Below, piece by piece: positions 25,961-35,099 of a DNA stretch of 64,000 nucleotides. A program made the translations under genes and the position numbers. The stretch lies in assembly GCF_009903625.1 (NCBI RefSeq), contig NZ_CP047569.1, positions 3,521,001-3,585,000 on the forward strand, read 5' to 3'. The DNA comes from Microbulbifer sp. ALW1 (GTDB lineage: Bacteria; Pseudomonadota; Gammaproteobacteria; Pseudomonadales; Cellvibrionaceae). Position 1 is the stretch's first letter. Every line of letters begins with the position of its first letter. A model generated the notes under the pieces. The model did not search any database, had not been told where the DNA came from, and was given only the letters and a program-made list of their open reading frames with translations.

Positions 25961-26762
25961 AACGATCCAGCTCCAGACTCTCGAAATCGTACAGATCCCG
26001 GTCAGCCAACTGCGACGGTGACACCCGTGTCAGCGCGGCAAAAATATTGTCACTGCGACCGGGAAACTTACGATCCCACTCGTTCAACATCCCCTTGATC
26101 GCCTGCCGCTGCAGGTTCTCCTGACTACCGCACAAGTTGCACGGAATAATCGGGAACTGCTTGTGATCCGCAAACGCAATCAGATCCGTCTCGCGGCAAT
26201 AGGCCAACGGGCGAATCACGATATTGCGCCCATCGTCCGCACGCAGTTTCGGCGGCATCGCCTTCAGGCGACCGCCGTAAAACATATTCAGGAATAACGT
26301 CTCGACGATATCATCCTTGTGATGGCCCAGCGCCACCTTGGTCGCCCCGATCTCCTCCGCAAAACCATACAGGGTTCCGCGGCGCAGGCGCGAGCACAGA
26401 CCACACGTCGTCTTACCCTCTGGCACCACCTCCTTCACCACACTGTAAGTGTCCTTATTCACAATGTGATAAGGCACCCCGATGGACTGCAGGTACTCCG
26501 GCAGAATGTGCTCCGGGAAACCCGGCTGCTTCTGATCCATATTCACCGCCACCAGCTCAAAGTGCACCGGAGCGGTCTTCTGCAGGTTCATCAGGATTTC
26601 CAGCATCGCGTAGGAATCCTTGCCCCCGGACAGGCACACCATCACCTTGTCGCCCTCTTCAATCATATTGAAGTCAGCGATCGCCTTGCCCACATTGCGG
26701 CGCAGACGTTTTTGCAGCTTGTTGAATTCCAGCCGCTCGCGGCGGTTTTCCAGATCAGACAT
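25821..26762 (-). CDS. ttcA: tRNA 2-thiocytidine(32) synthetase TtcA
   Basis: The 313-residue product has the PP-loop ATP pyrophosphatase motif [17 protein letters not shown] (about residues 41-57) and the TtcA cysteines in [13 protein letters not shown] (about 120-132) and [15 protein letters not shown] (about 210-224) that hold an iron-sulfur cluster. It thiolates C32 of tRNA. The C-terminal extension after ADRDLYDFE is acidic and ends [11 protein letters not shown], longer than the E. coli protein, and this tail overlaps the convergent 25235 gene. It starts with ATG at 26762. Confidence 0.95.
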   Translation of the reverse strand: MSDLENRRERLEFNKLQKRLRRNVGKAIADFNMIEEGDKVMVCLSGGKDSYAMLEILMNLQKTAPVHFELVAVNMDQKQPGFPEHILPEYLQSIGVPYHIVNKDTYSVVKEVVPEGKTTCGLCSRLRRGTLYGFAEEIGATKVALGHHKDDIVETLFLNMFYGGRLKAMPPKLRADDGRNIVIRPLAYCRETDLIAFADHKQFPIIPCNLCGSQENLQRQAIKGMLNEWDRKFPGRSDNIFAALTRVSPSQLADRDLYDFESLELDRSKPAPEVDARAIEQYVDSWIPEDAREEGPEVEEKAAQPMYIEARNL

Positions 26763-26838
26763 GGGTAAATCTCGAAAAAAACTTGAGGTATTACGCGCGG
26801 GTCAGGTAGTAGAGAAATCTACCATGCGAAGGCGCTGG

Positions 26839-26938
26839 CACCGGGGAAGCCATTGCGGGACCGTCTGTGGCCATGGATGGCCACAGCCGAGCGTTCAGGG
26901 ATGAACTCGTAGCGTGTCCCGCAATGGCTTCCCCGGTG
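26839..26938. repeat. Long palindromic intergenic element A (GGAT-loop family)
   Basis: A perfect 23-bp inverted repeat (26839-26861 and 26916-26938; arms read GGGGAAGCCATTGCGGGAC in part) encloses a 54-base loop. The loop forms two small hairpins, TGTGGCCA-TGGA-TGGCCACA and GTTCA-GGGA-TGAAC, so the whole can fold as a three-way structure. It lies between ttcA and tesA, in a 258-bp gap that holds no gene. It shares its architecture with elements at 31073 and 50512. Confidence 0.85.
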
Positions 26939-27020
26939 GCAGTGCCGCCCCGGAACCATCTACGGAGCCCCACCACCAGATGAGACCCCAAAATTCAGGC
27001 GGCGATTGTACGCTTTCCGC

Positions 27021-27737
27021 TCAAGAAGTGCACAAGCTATCGGACCGGGTGTCCACATTGCCTTTCAATATCGTCTCCAGGCAGGGCCACACATGATCCA
27101 GCAGCGCCGGCTGTGCATTCGCCGTAGGGTGAATCCCATCCCGCTGCATCGCCCCCTCCACCAGCGCCACCGTCTCCAGGAAGAAAGGCACCAGCGGCAC
27201 CCCCTGCTCCTCAGCCACCTTCGGATACACCGCCGCAAACGCCCGGGTATACGCCTTGCCGTAATTCGGCGGCATCTGCATCCCCAACAACAGCACCTCA
27301 GCGCCGCCCTCCCGGGCCAACTGCACCATCCGCACCAGATTCTGCTGCAACGCCCGCGGCGGATAGCCCCGCAGGCCATCGTTACCACCCAGCTCCACCA
27401 CCAGCCAGTCAGGCCCATGCTCACTCAACAGCCGCGGCAACCGGGCCAGACCACCGGCCGACGTCTCCCCACTGATACTGGCATTCACCACCTTCACCGC
27501 CAGCTCCTGCTCCGCCAGCCGGTCGCGCAACAGCTGAACCCAGCCCTCGCGCTCATCAATACCGTAAGCCGCACTGATACTGTCCCCCAGCACCAGCAGC
27601 GTCTTCTGCCCACCCGCACTCTGTTGATCCGCCCTGTGTTCATCCGCCTTAAGCGCCGCTGCGTATAACAACACGATCAACAGCAAACCACGCGCGATAA
27701 AACCGGGGGCGAGATACCGGAAAAAAACTGCCGCCAT
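27021..27737 (-). CDS. tesA: Arylesterase/thioesterase I (SGNH hydrolase, TesA family)
   Basis: The 238-residue product has an N-terminal hydrophobic export segment (FIARGLLLIVLLYAAALKA). It is an SGNH hydrolase: block I LVLGDSISAAYG (Ser about residue 53), block II NASISGET, block III ELGGNDGLRG and block V DGIHPTANAQ (Asp and His). E. coli TesA is a periplasmic thioesterase, protease and lysophospholipase of about 208 residues. The ATG at 27737 follows GGAG. It is divergent from the ybbA/ybbP pair, the conserved enterobacterial order. The C-terminus (VDTRSDSLCTS) is longer than usual and contains a Cys. Confidence 0.9.
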   Translation of the reverse strand: MAAVFFRYLAPGFIARGLLLIVLLYAAALKADEHRADQQSAGGQKTLLVLGDSISAAYGIDEREGWVQLLRDRLAEQELAVKVVNASISGETSAGGLARLPRLLSEHGPDWLVVELGGNDGLRGYPPRALQQNLVRMVQLAREGGAEVLLLGMQMPPNYGKAYTRAFAAVYPKVAEEQGVPLVPFFLETVALVEGAMQRDGIHPTANAQPALLDHVWPCLETILKGNVDTRSDSLCTS

Positions 27738-27792
27738 GTCATACTCTCCACTTCTTAATGCGCACATTTTGCAGGAATTACAGGGACTTGCC

Positions 27793-28545
27793 ATGTCAGT
27801 GATGCTCAAAGCCGAAAACCTTCACCATCGGGTCAGCACCAGTGAGGGCCCCCTGACACTCCTCAACGACATCTCACTGCAGCTGCCCGCAGGCCAGAGC
27901 CTCGCCATCACCGGTGCCTCGGGCTCCGGCAAATCCACACTCCTCGGCCTGCTGGCGGGCCTCGACCGCCCCACCGAGGGCAAAATCTGGCTCGCCGGTG
28001 AAGAAATCACCGCCATGGACGAAGAACAGCGCGCGGCGCTGCGCGCCCGTTGCGTTGGTTTCGTGTTCCAGACCTTCCAGCTGCTGCCCGGCCTCACCGC
28101 CCAGGAAAACGTCATGCTCCCCAGCGAGCTGCGCGGCGAGCGCAACGCTGGCAAACGCGCGGAAGAATTCCTCGAGCGCGTTGGCCTGGGTCATCGCCTG
28201 CACCACTACCCGCGCCAGCTCTCCGGCGGCGAGCAGCAACGGGTCGCCATTGCTCGCGCATTTTGCAGCATTGCCAACCAGGGTTCAGGCAGCGGCTCAG
28301 CGATAAATAACGGTATTCTGTTCGCCGACGAACCCACGGGCAGCCTCGACGCCAACAATGGCGAAAAGGTCATCGACCTGTTGTTCAACCTCAATGCCGA
28401 GACCGGCACCACCCTGGTCCTGGTGACCCATGAACACCGCCTCGCCGAACGTTGCGGTGCCCACCTGCGGATGGCCGCCGGCGAAATCACCACCGCAGAC
28501 ATCCCCGACAGCTACTTCGGAAATCAGCCGGAGGTATCCGCCTGA
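27793..28545 (+). CDS. ybbA: ABC transporter ATP-binding protein, LolD-like YbbA
   Basis: The 250-residue product has Walker A GASGSGKST (about residues 42-50), Q-loop FVFQTFQLLPGLTAQENV, signature LSGGEQQRVAIARAF, Walker B ILFADEPTGSLD and the switch His (LVTHEHR). An insertion of about 12 residues (SIANQGSGSGSAINN) lies between signature and Walker B, compared with LolD. It energises the FtsX-type permease encoded next with a TGATG overlap. MacB/LolCDE-type systems move hydrophobic substrates or act mechanically in the envelope. The ATG at 27793 is chosen on similarity, with AGGGA seven bases before it. Confidence 0.9.
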   Translation: MSVMLKAENLHHRVSTSEGPLTLLNDISLQLPAGQSLAITGASGSGKSTLLGLLAGLDRPTEGKIWLAGEEITAMDEEQRAALRARCVGFVFQTFQLLPGLTAQENVMLPSELRGERNAGKRAEEFLERVGLGHRLHHYPRQLSGGEQQRVAIARAFCSIANQGSGSGSAINNGILFADEPTGSLDANNGEKVIDLLFNLNAETGTTLVLVTHEHRLAERCGAHLRMAAGEITTADIPDSYFGNQPEVSA

Positions 28546-30998
28546 TGCTGCCGCTGAAACTGCTGAGCCGCGACTGGCGCGGCGGCGAACTGGCACTGAT
28601 CGCCACCGCTCTGGTGCTGGCCGTGAGCTGCGTAACTGCCATCGCCCACTTCTCAGACCGCCTGACCCGCGCCATGCACATCCAGTCCCAGAGCTTTCTG
28701 GCGGCAGAGCGCGTGGTGCAAAGCAGCAAGGAAGTGCCGCAGGTATGGTTGACCAAAGCCGATGAACTGGGCCTGAAGCAGGCGCAGACCACCGCCTTCG
28801 CCTCCATGCTCTCCGCCGGGGATGAGTTCCAGTTTGCCTCGGTAAAAGCCGTGACGGCGGGTTACCCCCTGGTGGGACACCTGGAAATGCGCGCTAACGC
28901 CAGCGAAGAATCCCGCGAGGTCCAGCAAGGTCCTGCGCCCGGCCAGGTATGGCTGGAAGCCCGCCTGTTGCCACTGATGAATCTGGCGATTGGCGACAGC
29001 CTGCAACTGGGTGACAGCGATTTCACTGTGGCCGGCATTCTCGACCACGAGCCGGACCGCGGCGCCAACCTCTTCTCCATGGGTGCGCGACTGATGATGC
29101 ACCAGTCCGACCTGGCCGCCACCAACATTCTGCAGCCCGGTAGCCGCGTCACCTACCGCTATCTGTTTGCCGGCGACGACGCCGCGCTCAAACAATACTT
29201 CGACTGGCTCAAACCCCAGCTCACCGACCACCAGCGGGTGATCGACCTCGAGGAAGGCCAGCCGCGGGTTGCCCGCACCCTGGATCGTGCCGAGAGTTTC
29301 CTGTTTCTGGCCGCCAGCCTCGCAGTACTGCTCGCCAGCGTCGCCGTCGGTCTCGCCGCCCGCCGCTACGGCCTGCGCCACGCCAACTACGTCGCCGTCA
29401 TGAAAAGCCTCGGCGCCGGCAAAAACAAAATCCTCGGTATCTATATCGGCCAGATGACCGCGCTGGCCCTGATCGCCACCGCCCTGGGGCTCGCCATCGG
29501 CTCATTGATCCAGTCTCAGGCGGTAAACCTGCTGCAAGGCTTCTTCCCGGTCACCCCACCCCCGAGTGGCCTGCAGCCGCTGCTGGTGGGCCTCGCCACC
29601 GGCATCGCCTGTGTTATTGGCTTTGCCCTACCACCCCTGTTCCGCCTGGCCCAGACCGACCCCATGCAGACCCTGCGCCAGGACTGGAGCAACCCGGACA
29701 AACGCGAATGGCTAGGCCTGATCCCCGGCCCGCTGTCCATGTTGCTGCTGATCTGGTGGCTCTCCGGCAGCATTGCCATCACCCTCGCCCTGCTCGCCGG
29801 CCTCGGCCTGCTGGTGGCCGGCGCTGCGGTGATCAATCGCCTGCTGGTACGCGGCCGCCTCGCCACCCTCGGCGGCAGCTGGCGCATCGCCCTCGGCAGC
29901 CTGCAGCGCCGCGCCGGCTTCAATACCCTGCTGATCGCCGCCTTCGGCACCGGCCTGCTCGCCATGCTCGCCATGTACTACGCGCGCACCGCGCTGATCG
30001 ACGAATGGCAGATGCAACTACCGGAAAACGCCCCCAACCACTTCCTCGTCAACATCGCGCCCTACGAACTCGACGGCGTCAAACAGAAGATTGAGGGCAA
30101 AAACCTCGAAGGTACCGAGTTCTACCCCATGGTCCGCGGCCGCCTCATCGCCGTAAACGGCACCCCGGTAGAGGAACGGGAGCAGAAAGACGGCGCCATC
30201 CGCCGCGAGCTCAACCTCAGCTGGACCGACACCCTCCCCGCCGACAACAAAATCGTCGCCGGCAAATGGTGGAATGAAGAACTCAACGAAGGCGTTTCGG
30301 TCGAGGTCGAAGTCGCCGCACGCCTAGGCCTCAACATGGGCGACGTCCTGCGCTTCTCCATCGGCGGCCTGGAAACCGAAGCCACCATTACCAGCCTGCG
30401 CACCCTCGATTGGAACAGCATGCGCCCCAACTTCTTCATGCTGTTTGCCCCCGGCAGCCTCGACACCTTCCCCGCCACCTACATCCAGAGCTTCTACCTG
30501 CCGCCGGAAGACAAACTATTCGTCAATGAACTGGTAAAAAACTTCCCCAGCGTCAGCATCATCGAACTGGATAAAATCCTCGAAAACATCCGCGAAACCA
30601 TCGGCCAGGTCGCCATCGCCGTAGAATCCGTACTCGCCCTCATGCTGGTCGCCGGCATCCTGGTACTGATCGCCGGCGTCCGCGCCAGCATCGCCGAACG
30701 CTTGCAGGAAGCCGCCGTCATCCGCACACTGGGTGGCCGCCGACAGCTGCTGATCAACAGCCTGATGATTGAATTCGGATTACTGGGTATTGCGGCGGGA
30801 CTGCTTGCGGCCTTTGGTACCGAGGCCACACTGACAGTGCTCACCCAAAAAGTGTTTGATATGCCGTTCAGCTTCCACCCGGGACTGTGGCTGCTTGGCC
30901 CGCTCGCGGGCGCACTGCTGGTCGGTACTGCGGGGACACTGGCGTGTCGCAGTGCGGTTAGCCAGCCACCGTTGAAAGTCCTGCGGGAATTGGCCTGA
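28545..30998 (+). CDS. ybbP: ABC transporter permease, YbbP/FtsX family
   Basis: The 817-residue product starts MLPLKLLSRDWRGGELALIATALVLAVSCVTAI, an N-terminal membrane anchor, then a periplasmic MacB-type domain (about 45-250), FtsX-type helices (FLFLAASLAVLLASVAVGL; IYIGQMTALALIATALGLAIG), a central pair, another periplasmic domain (about 470-680) and three C-terminal helices. Two FtsX domains are thus in one chain, as in YbbP. It overlaps ybbA by one base (TGATG). The pair has been linked in other bacteria to envelope or lipid-related work with TesA, but its substrate is not known to me. Confidence 0.9.
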   Translation: MLPLKLLSRDWRGGELALIATALVLAVSCVTAIAHFSDRLTRAMHIQSQSFLAAERVVQSSKEVPQVWLTKADELGLKQAQTTAFASMLSAGDEFQFASVKAVTAGYPLVGHLEMRANASEESREVQQGPAPGQVWLEARLLPLMNLAIGDSLQLGDSDFTVAGILDHEPDRGANLFSMGARLMMHQSDLAATNILQPGSRVTYRYLFAGDDAALKQYFDWLKPQLTDHQRVIDLEEGQPRVARTLDRAESFLFLAASLAVLLASVAVGLAARRYGLRHANYVAVMKSLGAGKNKILGIYIGQMTALALIATALGLAIGSLIQSQAVNLLQGFFPVTPPPSGLQPLLVGLATGIACVIGFALPPLFRLAQTDPMQTLRQDWSNPDKREWLGLIPGPLSMLLLIWWLSGSIAITLALLAGLGLLVAGAAVINRLLVRGRLATLGGSWRIALGSLQRRAGFNTLLIAAFGTGLLAMLAMYYARTALIDEWQMQLPENAPNHFLVNIAPYELDGVKQKIEGKNLEGTEFYPMVRGRLIAVNGTPVEEREQKDGAIRRELNLSWTDTLPADNKIVAGKWWNEELNEGVSVEVEVAARLGLNMGDVLRFSIGGLETEATITSLRTLDWNSMRPNFFMLFAPGSLDTFPATYIQSFYLPPEDKLFVNELVKNFPSVSIIELDKILENIRETIGQVAIAVESVLALMLVAGILVLIAGVRASIAERLQEAAVIRTLGGRRQLLINSLMIEFGLLGIAAGLLAAFGTEATLTVLTQKVFDMPFSFHPGLWLLGPLAGALLVGTAGTLACRSAVSQPPLKVLRELA

Positions 30999-31072
30999 TT
31001 TCCGGCCTTCGCCGGAGTGGCGACAACCCGATTTATAAATCCGCTTACGAAGTACAAAAGTACGAAGCGAAG

Positions 31073-31181
31073 GCAGAGCGCCGGGGATGGGGTTTCAGGA
31101 GCGTCGCAAACAGGATGTTTGCGCCGCAGCGCCCAGGGATGGGTTTACAGCGGTCCTGAAACCCCATACCCGGTGCTTTGC
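31073..31181. repeat. Long palindromic intergenic element B (GGAT-loop family)
   Basis: Inverted arms of 28 bp at 31073-31100 and 31154-31181 match in 25 positions (core ATGGGGTTTCAGGA/TCCTGAAACCCCAT). The loop holds CGCAAAC-AGGAT-GTTTGCG and CCCA-GGGA-TGGG, that is the same two-hairpin order as in element A. It stands between ybbP and bioA, and may end the ybbP transcript, although it has no T tract. Confidence 0.85.
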
Positions 31182-31213
31182 CGCCACCAAACAAGACCAA
31201 AGCACAATACCGA

Positions 31214-32485
31214 ATGATGGATTTACAGTTCGACAAAGACCACATCTGGCACCCCTACTCCTCCCTGATTAACCCTCCCCCGGTTTACCCCATCGAAAGA
31301 GCCGAGGGTGTAAGAATTTATCTGGAAGACGGCCGCGCACTGATCGACGGCATGAGTTCCTGGTGGAGCACCCTGCACGGCTACAAAGTTCCCGAACTGA
31401 ACGCCGCCATGCAAAGCCAGATGGAAAAAATGAGTCACGTCATGTTCGGCGGCCTCACCCACGAGCCCGCCATCGAACTGTGCAAAAAGCTCGTCGCCCT
31501 CACCCCCGAGCCATTGCAAAAAGTCTTCCTCGCCGACTCCGGCTCCGTCTCCGTAGAAGTCGCCATCAAAATGGCCCTGCAATACTGGCACTCCCAGGGC
31601 AAACCGGAAAAAAATAAACTGCTGGCACTGCGCAACGGCTACCACGGCGACACCTTCGGCGCCATGGCCACCTGCGACCCCGTCACCGGCATGCACCACC
31701 TGTTCGCCAGCCAGCTCACTCAACACCTGTTCGCCCCGGCGCCAACGCCCAAATTCGACGAACCGTGCAGCGAACAGGACACCGCAGAACTGCAACGACT
31801 GATCGAGCAGAATCACCAGCAACTGGCCGCCGTCATCCTCGAGCCAATCGTCCAGGGCGCCGGCGGCATGCGCTTTTATTCCCCCGAATATTTAACCCGC
31901 GTACGCGAACTCTGCGATCAATACGACCTGCTGTTAATCGCCGACGAGATCGCCACCGGCTTCGGCCGCAGCGGCAAAATGTTTGCCTGTGAACATGCGG
32001 GCATCTCTCCAGACATTCTCACCTTGGGCAAAGCACTCACCGGCGGCACCATGACCCTTGCCGCGACGCTGTGCACCGACAAAGTCGCGAATGGTATCTG
32101 CAGCGGCGAAGCGGGCGTGTTCATGCATGGCCCCACGTTCATGGGTAATCCCATGGCCTGTGCCGTGGCCAACGCCAGCATTGACTTGTTGATGAAGCGC
32201 GACTGGCAACAGCAGGTCGACAACATCGAGCAGCAACTGAAGAGAGAACTGGCACCACTGCAAGACGCCAGCAGTGTTGCCGACGTGCGCGTACTGGGTG
32301 CGATTGGCGTTGTGGAAATGAAGCAGCCAGTGGACAACAAAACCCTGCAGGAAAGTCTGATCGAGCGCGGAATCTGGCTGCGCCCCTTTGGCAAACTGGT
32401 TTACACCATGCCCCCCTACATCATCGAGCCCGATGATCTCAGTTGCCTGACGGGGGCCATGGTGGAAACCTTGCAGCGACTCTGA
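31214..32485 (+). CDS. bioA: Adenosylmethionine-8-amino-7-oxononanoate aminotransferase
   Basis: The 423-residue product is a class III aminotransferase of biotin synthesis. It begins MMDLQFDKDHIWHPYSSL, the BioA start pattern, with WHPYSS and MSSWWSTLHGY (substrate binding). PLP-site motifs are LADSGSVSVEVAIKMALQYW, LRNGYHGDTFGAM, ADEIATGFGRSGKMFACEHA and the Schiff-base lysine in LTLGKALTGGTM. It makes 7,8-diaminopelargonate from KAPA. Other bio genes are not near. The ATG at 31214 begins where similarity begins. Confidence 0.95.
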   Translation: MMDLQFDKDHIWHPYSSLINPPPVYPIERAEGVRIYLEDGRALIDGMSSWWSTLHGYKVPELNAAMQSQMEKMSHVMFGGLTHEPAIELCKKLVALTPEPLQKVFLADSGSVSVEVAIKMALQYWHSQGKPEKNKLLALRNGYHGDTFGAMATCDPVTGMHHLFASQLTQHLFAPAPTPKFDEPCSEQDTAELQRLIEQNHQQLAAVILEPIVQGAGGMRFYSPEYLTRVRELCDQYDLLLIADEIATGFGRSGKMFACEHAGISPDILTLGKALTGGTMTLAATLCTDKVANGICSGEAGVFMHGPTFMGNPMACAVANASIDLLMKRDWQQQVDNIEQQLKRELAPLQDASSVADVRVLGAIGVVEMKQPVDNKTLQESLIERGIWLRPFGKLVYTMPPYIIEPDDLSCLTGAMVETLQRL

Positions 32486-32497
32486 AGCTTCCGCTAC

Positions 32498-34195
32498 TCA
32501 GCCTGCGGGCGAAATAAAGCGGAATTCATCGACATCAATAAAGTTTTCCGCGTTCACTTGGGCGGCGTCATCGTTACGCAGGAAAAGACCGACCTTGGCG
32601 CCCACCCAGCGGCCGGCACGAGCCTGGAACAACTCCCCAAGCGTACGGAAGCGTCCGTCGGGCTTTTGATAACTGAACACCGTTTGCCCGCCCTGGCTCA
32701 CCGTCATGCGCAGCGTTAACTTCTCGGCTTTGATCCGGGTGTGCGGCTGAAAGTGCTCACTACAGCCCATGCGGGCATCGCGGCAGCTCACTTCGCCAAT
32801 TTCGATTTCGCCCGAAGCCGGCAGGTTTCTGAAACCAATCCAGGCGTAGTCCTCGCCAAACATCAACAGGCCGCCCTCTGCTTCACCCAGGGTTGCGGGG
32901 ATTTCCAGCGTGGCCTGCAGGATAAACTCCGGTGCCGGAAGCTTCTGCAACAGCAGTGACGGCTGCATCCAGAGATTGTCACTGCCCGGGGCTATATTCT
33001 GTTGCGCGAATAGCCGCAGATAGCCTTCGCGCGCACTGAGGGAATACCAGCGATCCTCGTAGTTGGCATTCCACTGCCACGGCAATGCCAGTTCCTCACC
33101 CGAGAAATCATCCGCGAATGGGAGAGTTTTTACCGGGCCGGGCTTGGCCGTTGCGGGTTTGCGATAGCTGGTCACCGGGTTACCCACGCCATCGCCATCT
33201 TCGTCCGCGCCGATCACCGGCCAACCATCTTTCCACTGCATCGGTTGAAGGTGCACGATACGCCCGTATGGTCCCCGAGCCTGGAAATGCACAAACCAGT
33301 CCTCACCGGCCGGGGTGTGCACCCAGGAACCCTGGTGCGGTCCATTGGTGATGCTGTCACCCTGCTCCATCACAATACGATCCTCGTAGGGACCGTAAAT
33401 ATTCTTTGCACGGAAAACCGACTGCCAGCCCACCGGCACACCACCGGCCGGCGCAAACACGTAATAGTATTCTCCGCGCTTGTAAAACTTCGGGCCTTCC
33501 AGAGTGCGGTAGCCTTCCAGCTCGTGGCCATTGATGACGACCTGTCCTTCCGGCTCCACTTCGGTGGCGTCCGCGGACATCTTGTGCAGCGTCAGAATAT
33601 TGTTCTTGCCCGCACGGCTCTTGGCCCAACCGTGCAATAGATAAGCCTGGCCATCGTCGTCCCACAACGGTGTCGGATCGATAAGTCCCTTACCGGGCAG
33701 GATCAATTCCGGCACACTCCAGCCCAGCTTCGGATCGGTGGTATTGATCATGTAAATGCCGAAATCCGGGTCGGGAAAGAAGATCCACACTTTTCCATCG
33801 TGGTAGCGGATATTTGGTGCCCAGATACCGTTGCCATGTTGCGGCCTGGCAAATACGTCGGCCGGCACATTTTTGTCCACCGCGTACCCGGCCAGCTCCC
33901 AGTTCACCAGATCTGTTGAGTGCAGTATCGGCAGGCCCGGTGAGGCATTGAAGCTAGACGCGGTTATATAAAAATCGTCCCCCACCGCCACCACATCCGG
34001 GTCGGAATAGTCCGCGTACAACACCGGGTTTTTATAGCGGCCATTGCCAAGATCCGCCTGCCACGGAGCACTGCGCTCACTGGCCAGATCAGATTCGTGA
34101 TCTCTGGCTTTTTCGTTGTTATCACAACCGCTGAGTGTAAAAACTAAGAGCAACGTCGAGAGCGCCGGCCGCACAAGGCTCACATCAAACTTCAT
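32498..34195 (-). CDS. GH43-family glycoside hydrolase lipoprotein (beta-xylosidase/arabinofuranosidase type)
   Basis: The 565-residue product starts MKFDVSLVRPALSTLLLVFTLSGCDNN, a lipoprotein signal with lipobox TLSGC. The catalytic five-bladed propeller (about 50-340) has NPVLYADYSDPDVVAVGDDFYIT (catalytic Asp in SDPDV), GIWAPNIRYHDGKVWIFF, and LEGPKFYKRGEYYYVFAPAGG (catalytic Glu). The C-terminal part (about 360-560) is a beta-sandwich of the GH43 C2 type (FADDFSGEELALPWQWN...). It would split arabinose or xylose side chains from plant or algal polysaccharide at the cell surface. It ends 12 bp after the convergent bioA. Confidence 0.9.
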   Translation of the reverse strand: MKFDVSLVRPALSTLLLVFTLSGCDNNEKARDHESDLASERSAPWQADLGNGRYKNPVLYADYSDPDVVAVGDDFYITASSFNASPGLPILHSTDLVNWELAGYAVDKNVPADVFARPQHGNGIWAPNIRYHDGKVWIFFPDPDFGIYMINTTDPKLGWSVPELILPGKGLIDPTPLWDDDGQAYLLHGWAKSRAGKNNILTLHKMSADATEVEPEGQVVINGHELEGYRTLEGPKFYKRGEYYYVFAPAGGVPVGWQSVFRAKNIYGPYEDRIVMEQGDSITNGPHQGSWVHTPAGEDWFVHFQARGPYGRIVHLQPMQWKDGWPVIGADEDGDGVGNPVTSYRKPATAKPGPVKTLPFADDFSGEELALPWQWNANYEDRWYSLSAREGYLRLFAQQNIAPGSDNLWMQPSLLLQKLPAPEFILQATLEIPATLGEAEGGLLMFGEDYAWIGFRNLPASGEIEIGEVSCRDARMGCSEHFQPHTRIKAEKLTLRMTVSQGGQTVFSYQKPDGRFRTLGELFQARAGRWVGAKVGLFLRNDDAAQVNAENFIDVDEFRFISPAG

Positions 34196-34257
34196 GGTCT
34201 TCCCGTCTTCTTATCGCTATTTATGCTGGAGAGCTGGGCCAAGACGGCCTCAGAAAT

Positions 34258-34267
34258 TGGTCGACCA
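34258..34267 (-). promoter_or_regulatory. Candidate sugar-regulator operator upstream of the GH43 gene
   Basis: TGGTCGACCA is a perfect 10-bp palindrome (flanked by T on the left) 63-72 bp before the GH43 start. A second TTGGTC half site lies 18 bp away. TGGT-N2-ACCA palindromes are typical of GntR/FadR-type and some LacI-type regulators of carbohydrate genes. No regulator is encoded nearby. The 222-bp gap 34196-34417 contains nothing else I can support. Confidence 0.4.
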
Positions 34268-34417
34268 TCTTATCTTTGGTCAGGCCAAAACCCCAATATC
34301 ATCGCGATGCAGGATCAGGGAAATAAGAGATGTGAATAGCGCACAGAAAAGGCGTGGAGGTGCGTAGGGAGAGAGGTCACCGCTCAAATATTGAGTGGCG
34401 ACCCTTTGCTAAGAAAA

Positions 34418-35044
34418 TCAGTACTTAACGCTGCAACCGTAAGCGCGGGAGGAAGCCACTTCAATCGCACCGCCAGTCATAGACGCATCCAACGCGGCAG
34501 CCACGTAATTGGCGGATTGGGGGATTACCGCAGGGTTTGCCGAGTCGTTATCGTCGATCGCACCCGCGTAAACCACCTGCCCTTCGGGGTTGATAATAAA
34601 CATATGCGGAGTGGTCTTGGCCCCGTAAGCTCGGCCCATGCTGCCATCGACATCCAGCAGGAAAGGCGCGCTGGCCTTCAGTTTGTGGCTCTCCGCCACG
34701 GCCACCGCCTGCGCTGGCTCCAGGTAACCCTGCTTGCCTTTCGCGGAAGAGATCACCGTCAGCCAGTTAATGTCCTGGCCGGTGTACTTTTCCTGCAGCG
34801 CCTGCATATTGCCGCTACCGTAGTGTTTCTTCACATAGGGACAATCTTTATTGAACCACTCCAGCACCAGCCACTGGCCCTTGTAATCCTCCAGGCTGTG
34901 GGTTTTACCGACCGCATCTATCTCGGAGAAAGCCGGGGCTTTTTCGCCCGGGGTGGCCGCGGCCATGACCAGTGCCGGGGCGGTAATCAACAATGCGCCC
35001 AGGGTATTCAACAGCCGTTTTACTCGAACTTTTTGCATCTTCAT
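34418..35044 (-). CDS. Exported thioredoxin-fold redoxin
   Basis: The 208-residue product has a cleavable signal peptide (LLNTLGALLITAPALVMAAA). The AhpC/TSA-redoxin domain has PAFSEIDAVGKTHSLEDYKGQWLVLEWFNKDCPYVKKHYGSG with Cys68 in a DCPYVK context, and TTPHMFIINPEGQVVYAG containing the cis-proline. The typical CxxC is absent; a second Cys (about 204, YGCSVKY) lies near the C-terminus. Such proteins act as periplasmic thiol oxidoreductases or peroxidases. It lies 55 bp downstream of the ScsB-like gene in the same direction and could be its reduced partner. Confidence 0.85.
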   Translation of the reverse strand: MKMQKVRVKRLLNTLGALLITAPALVMAAATPGEKAPAFSEIDAVGKTHSLEDYKGQWLVLEWFNKDCPYVKKHYGSGNMQALQEKYTGQDINWLTVISSAKGKQGYLEPAQAVAVAESHKLKASAPFLLDVDGSMGRAYGAKTTPHMFIINPEGQVVYAGAIDDNDSANPAVIPQSANYVAAALDASMTGGAIEVASSRAYGCSVKY

Positions 35045-35099
35045 AAAACCGTCCTCTTTCCTGTTATTTCTTGTTTGCGATCACTTACCTGTCAATGGA

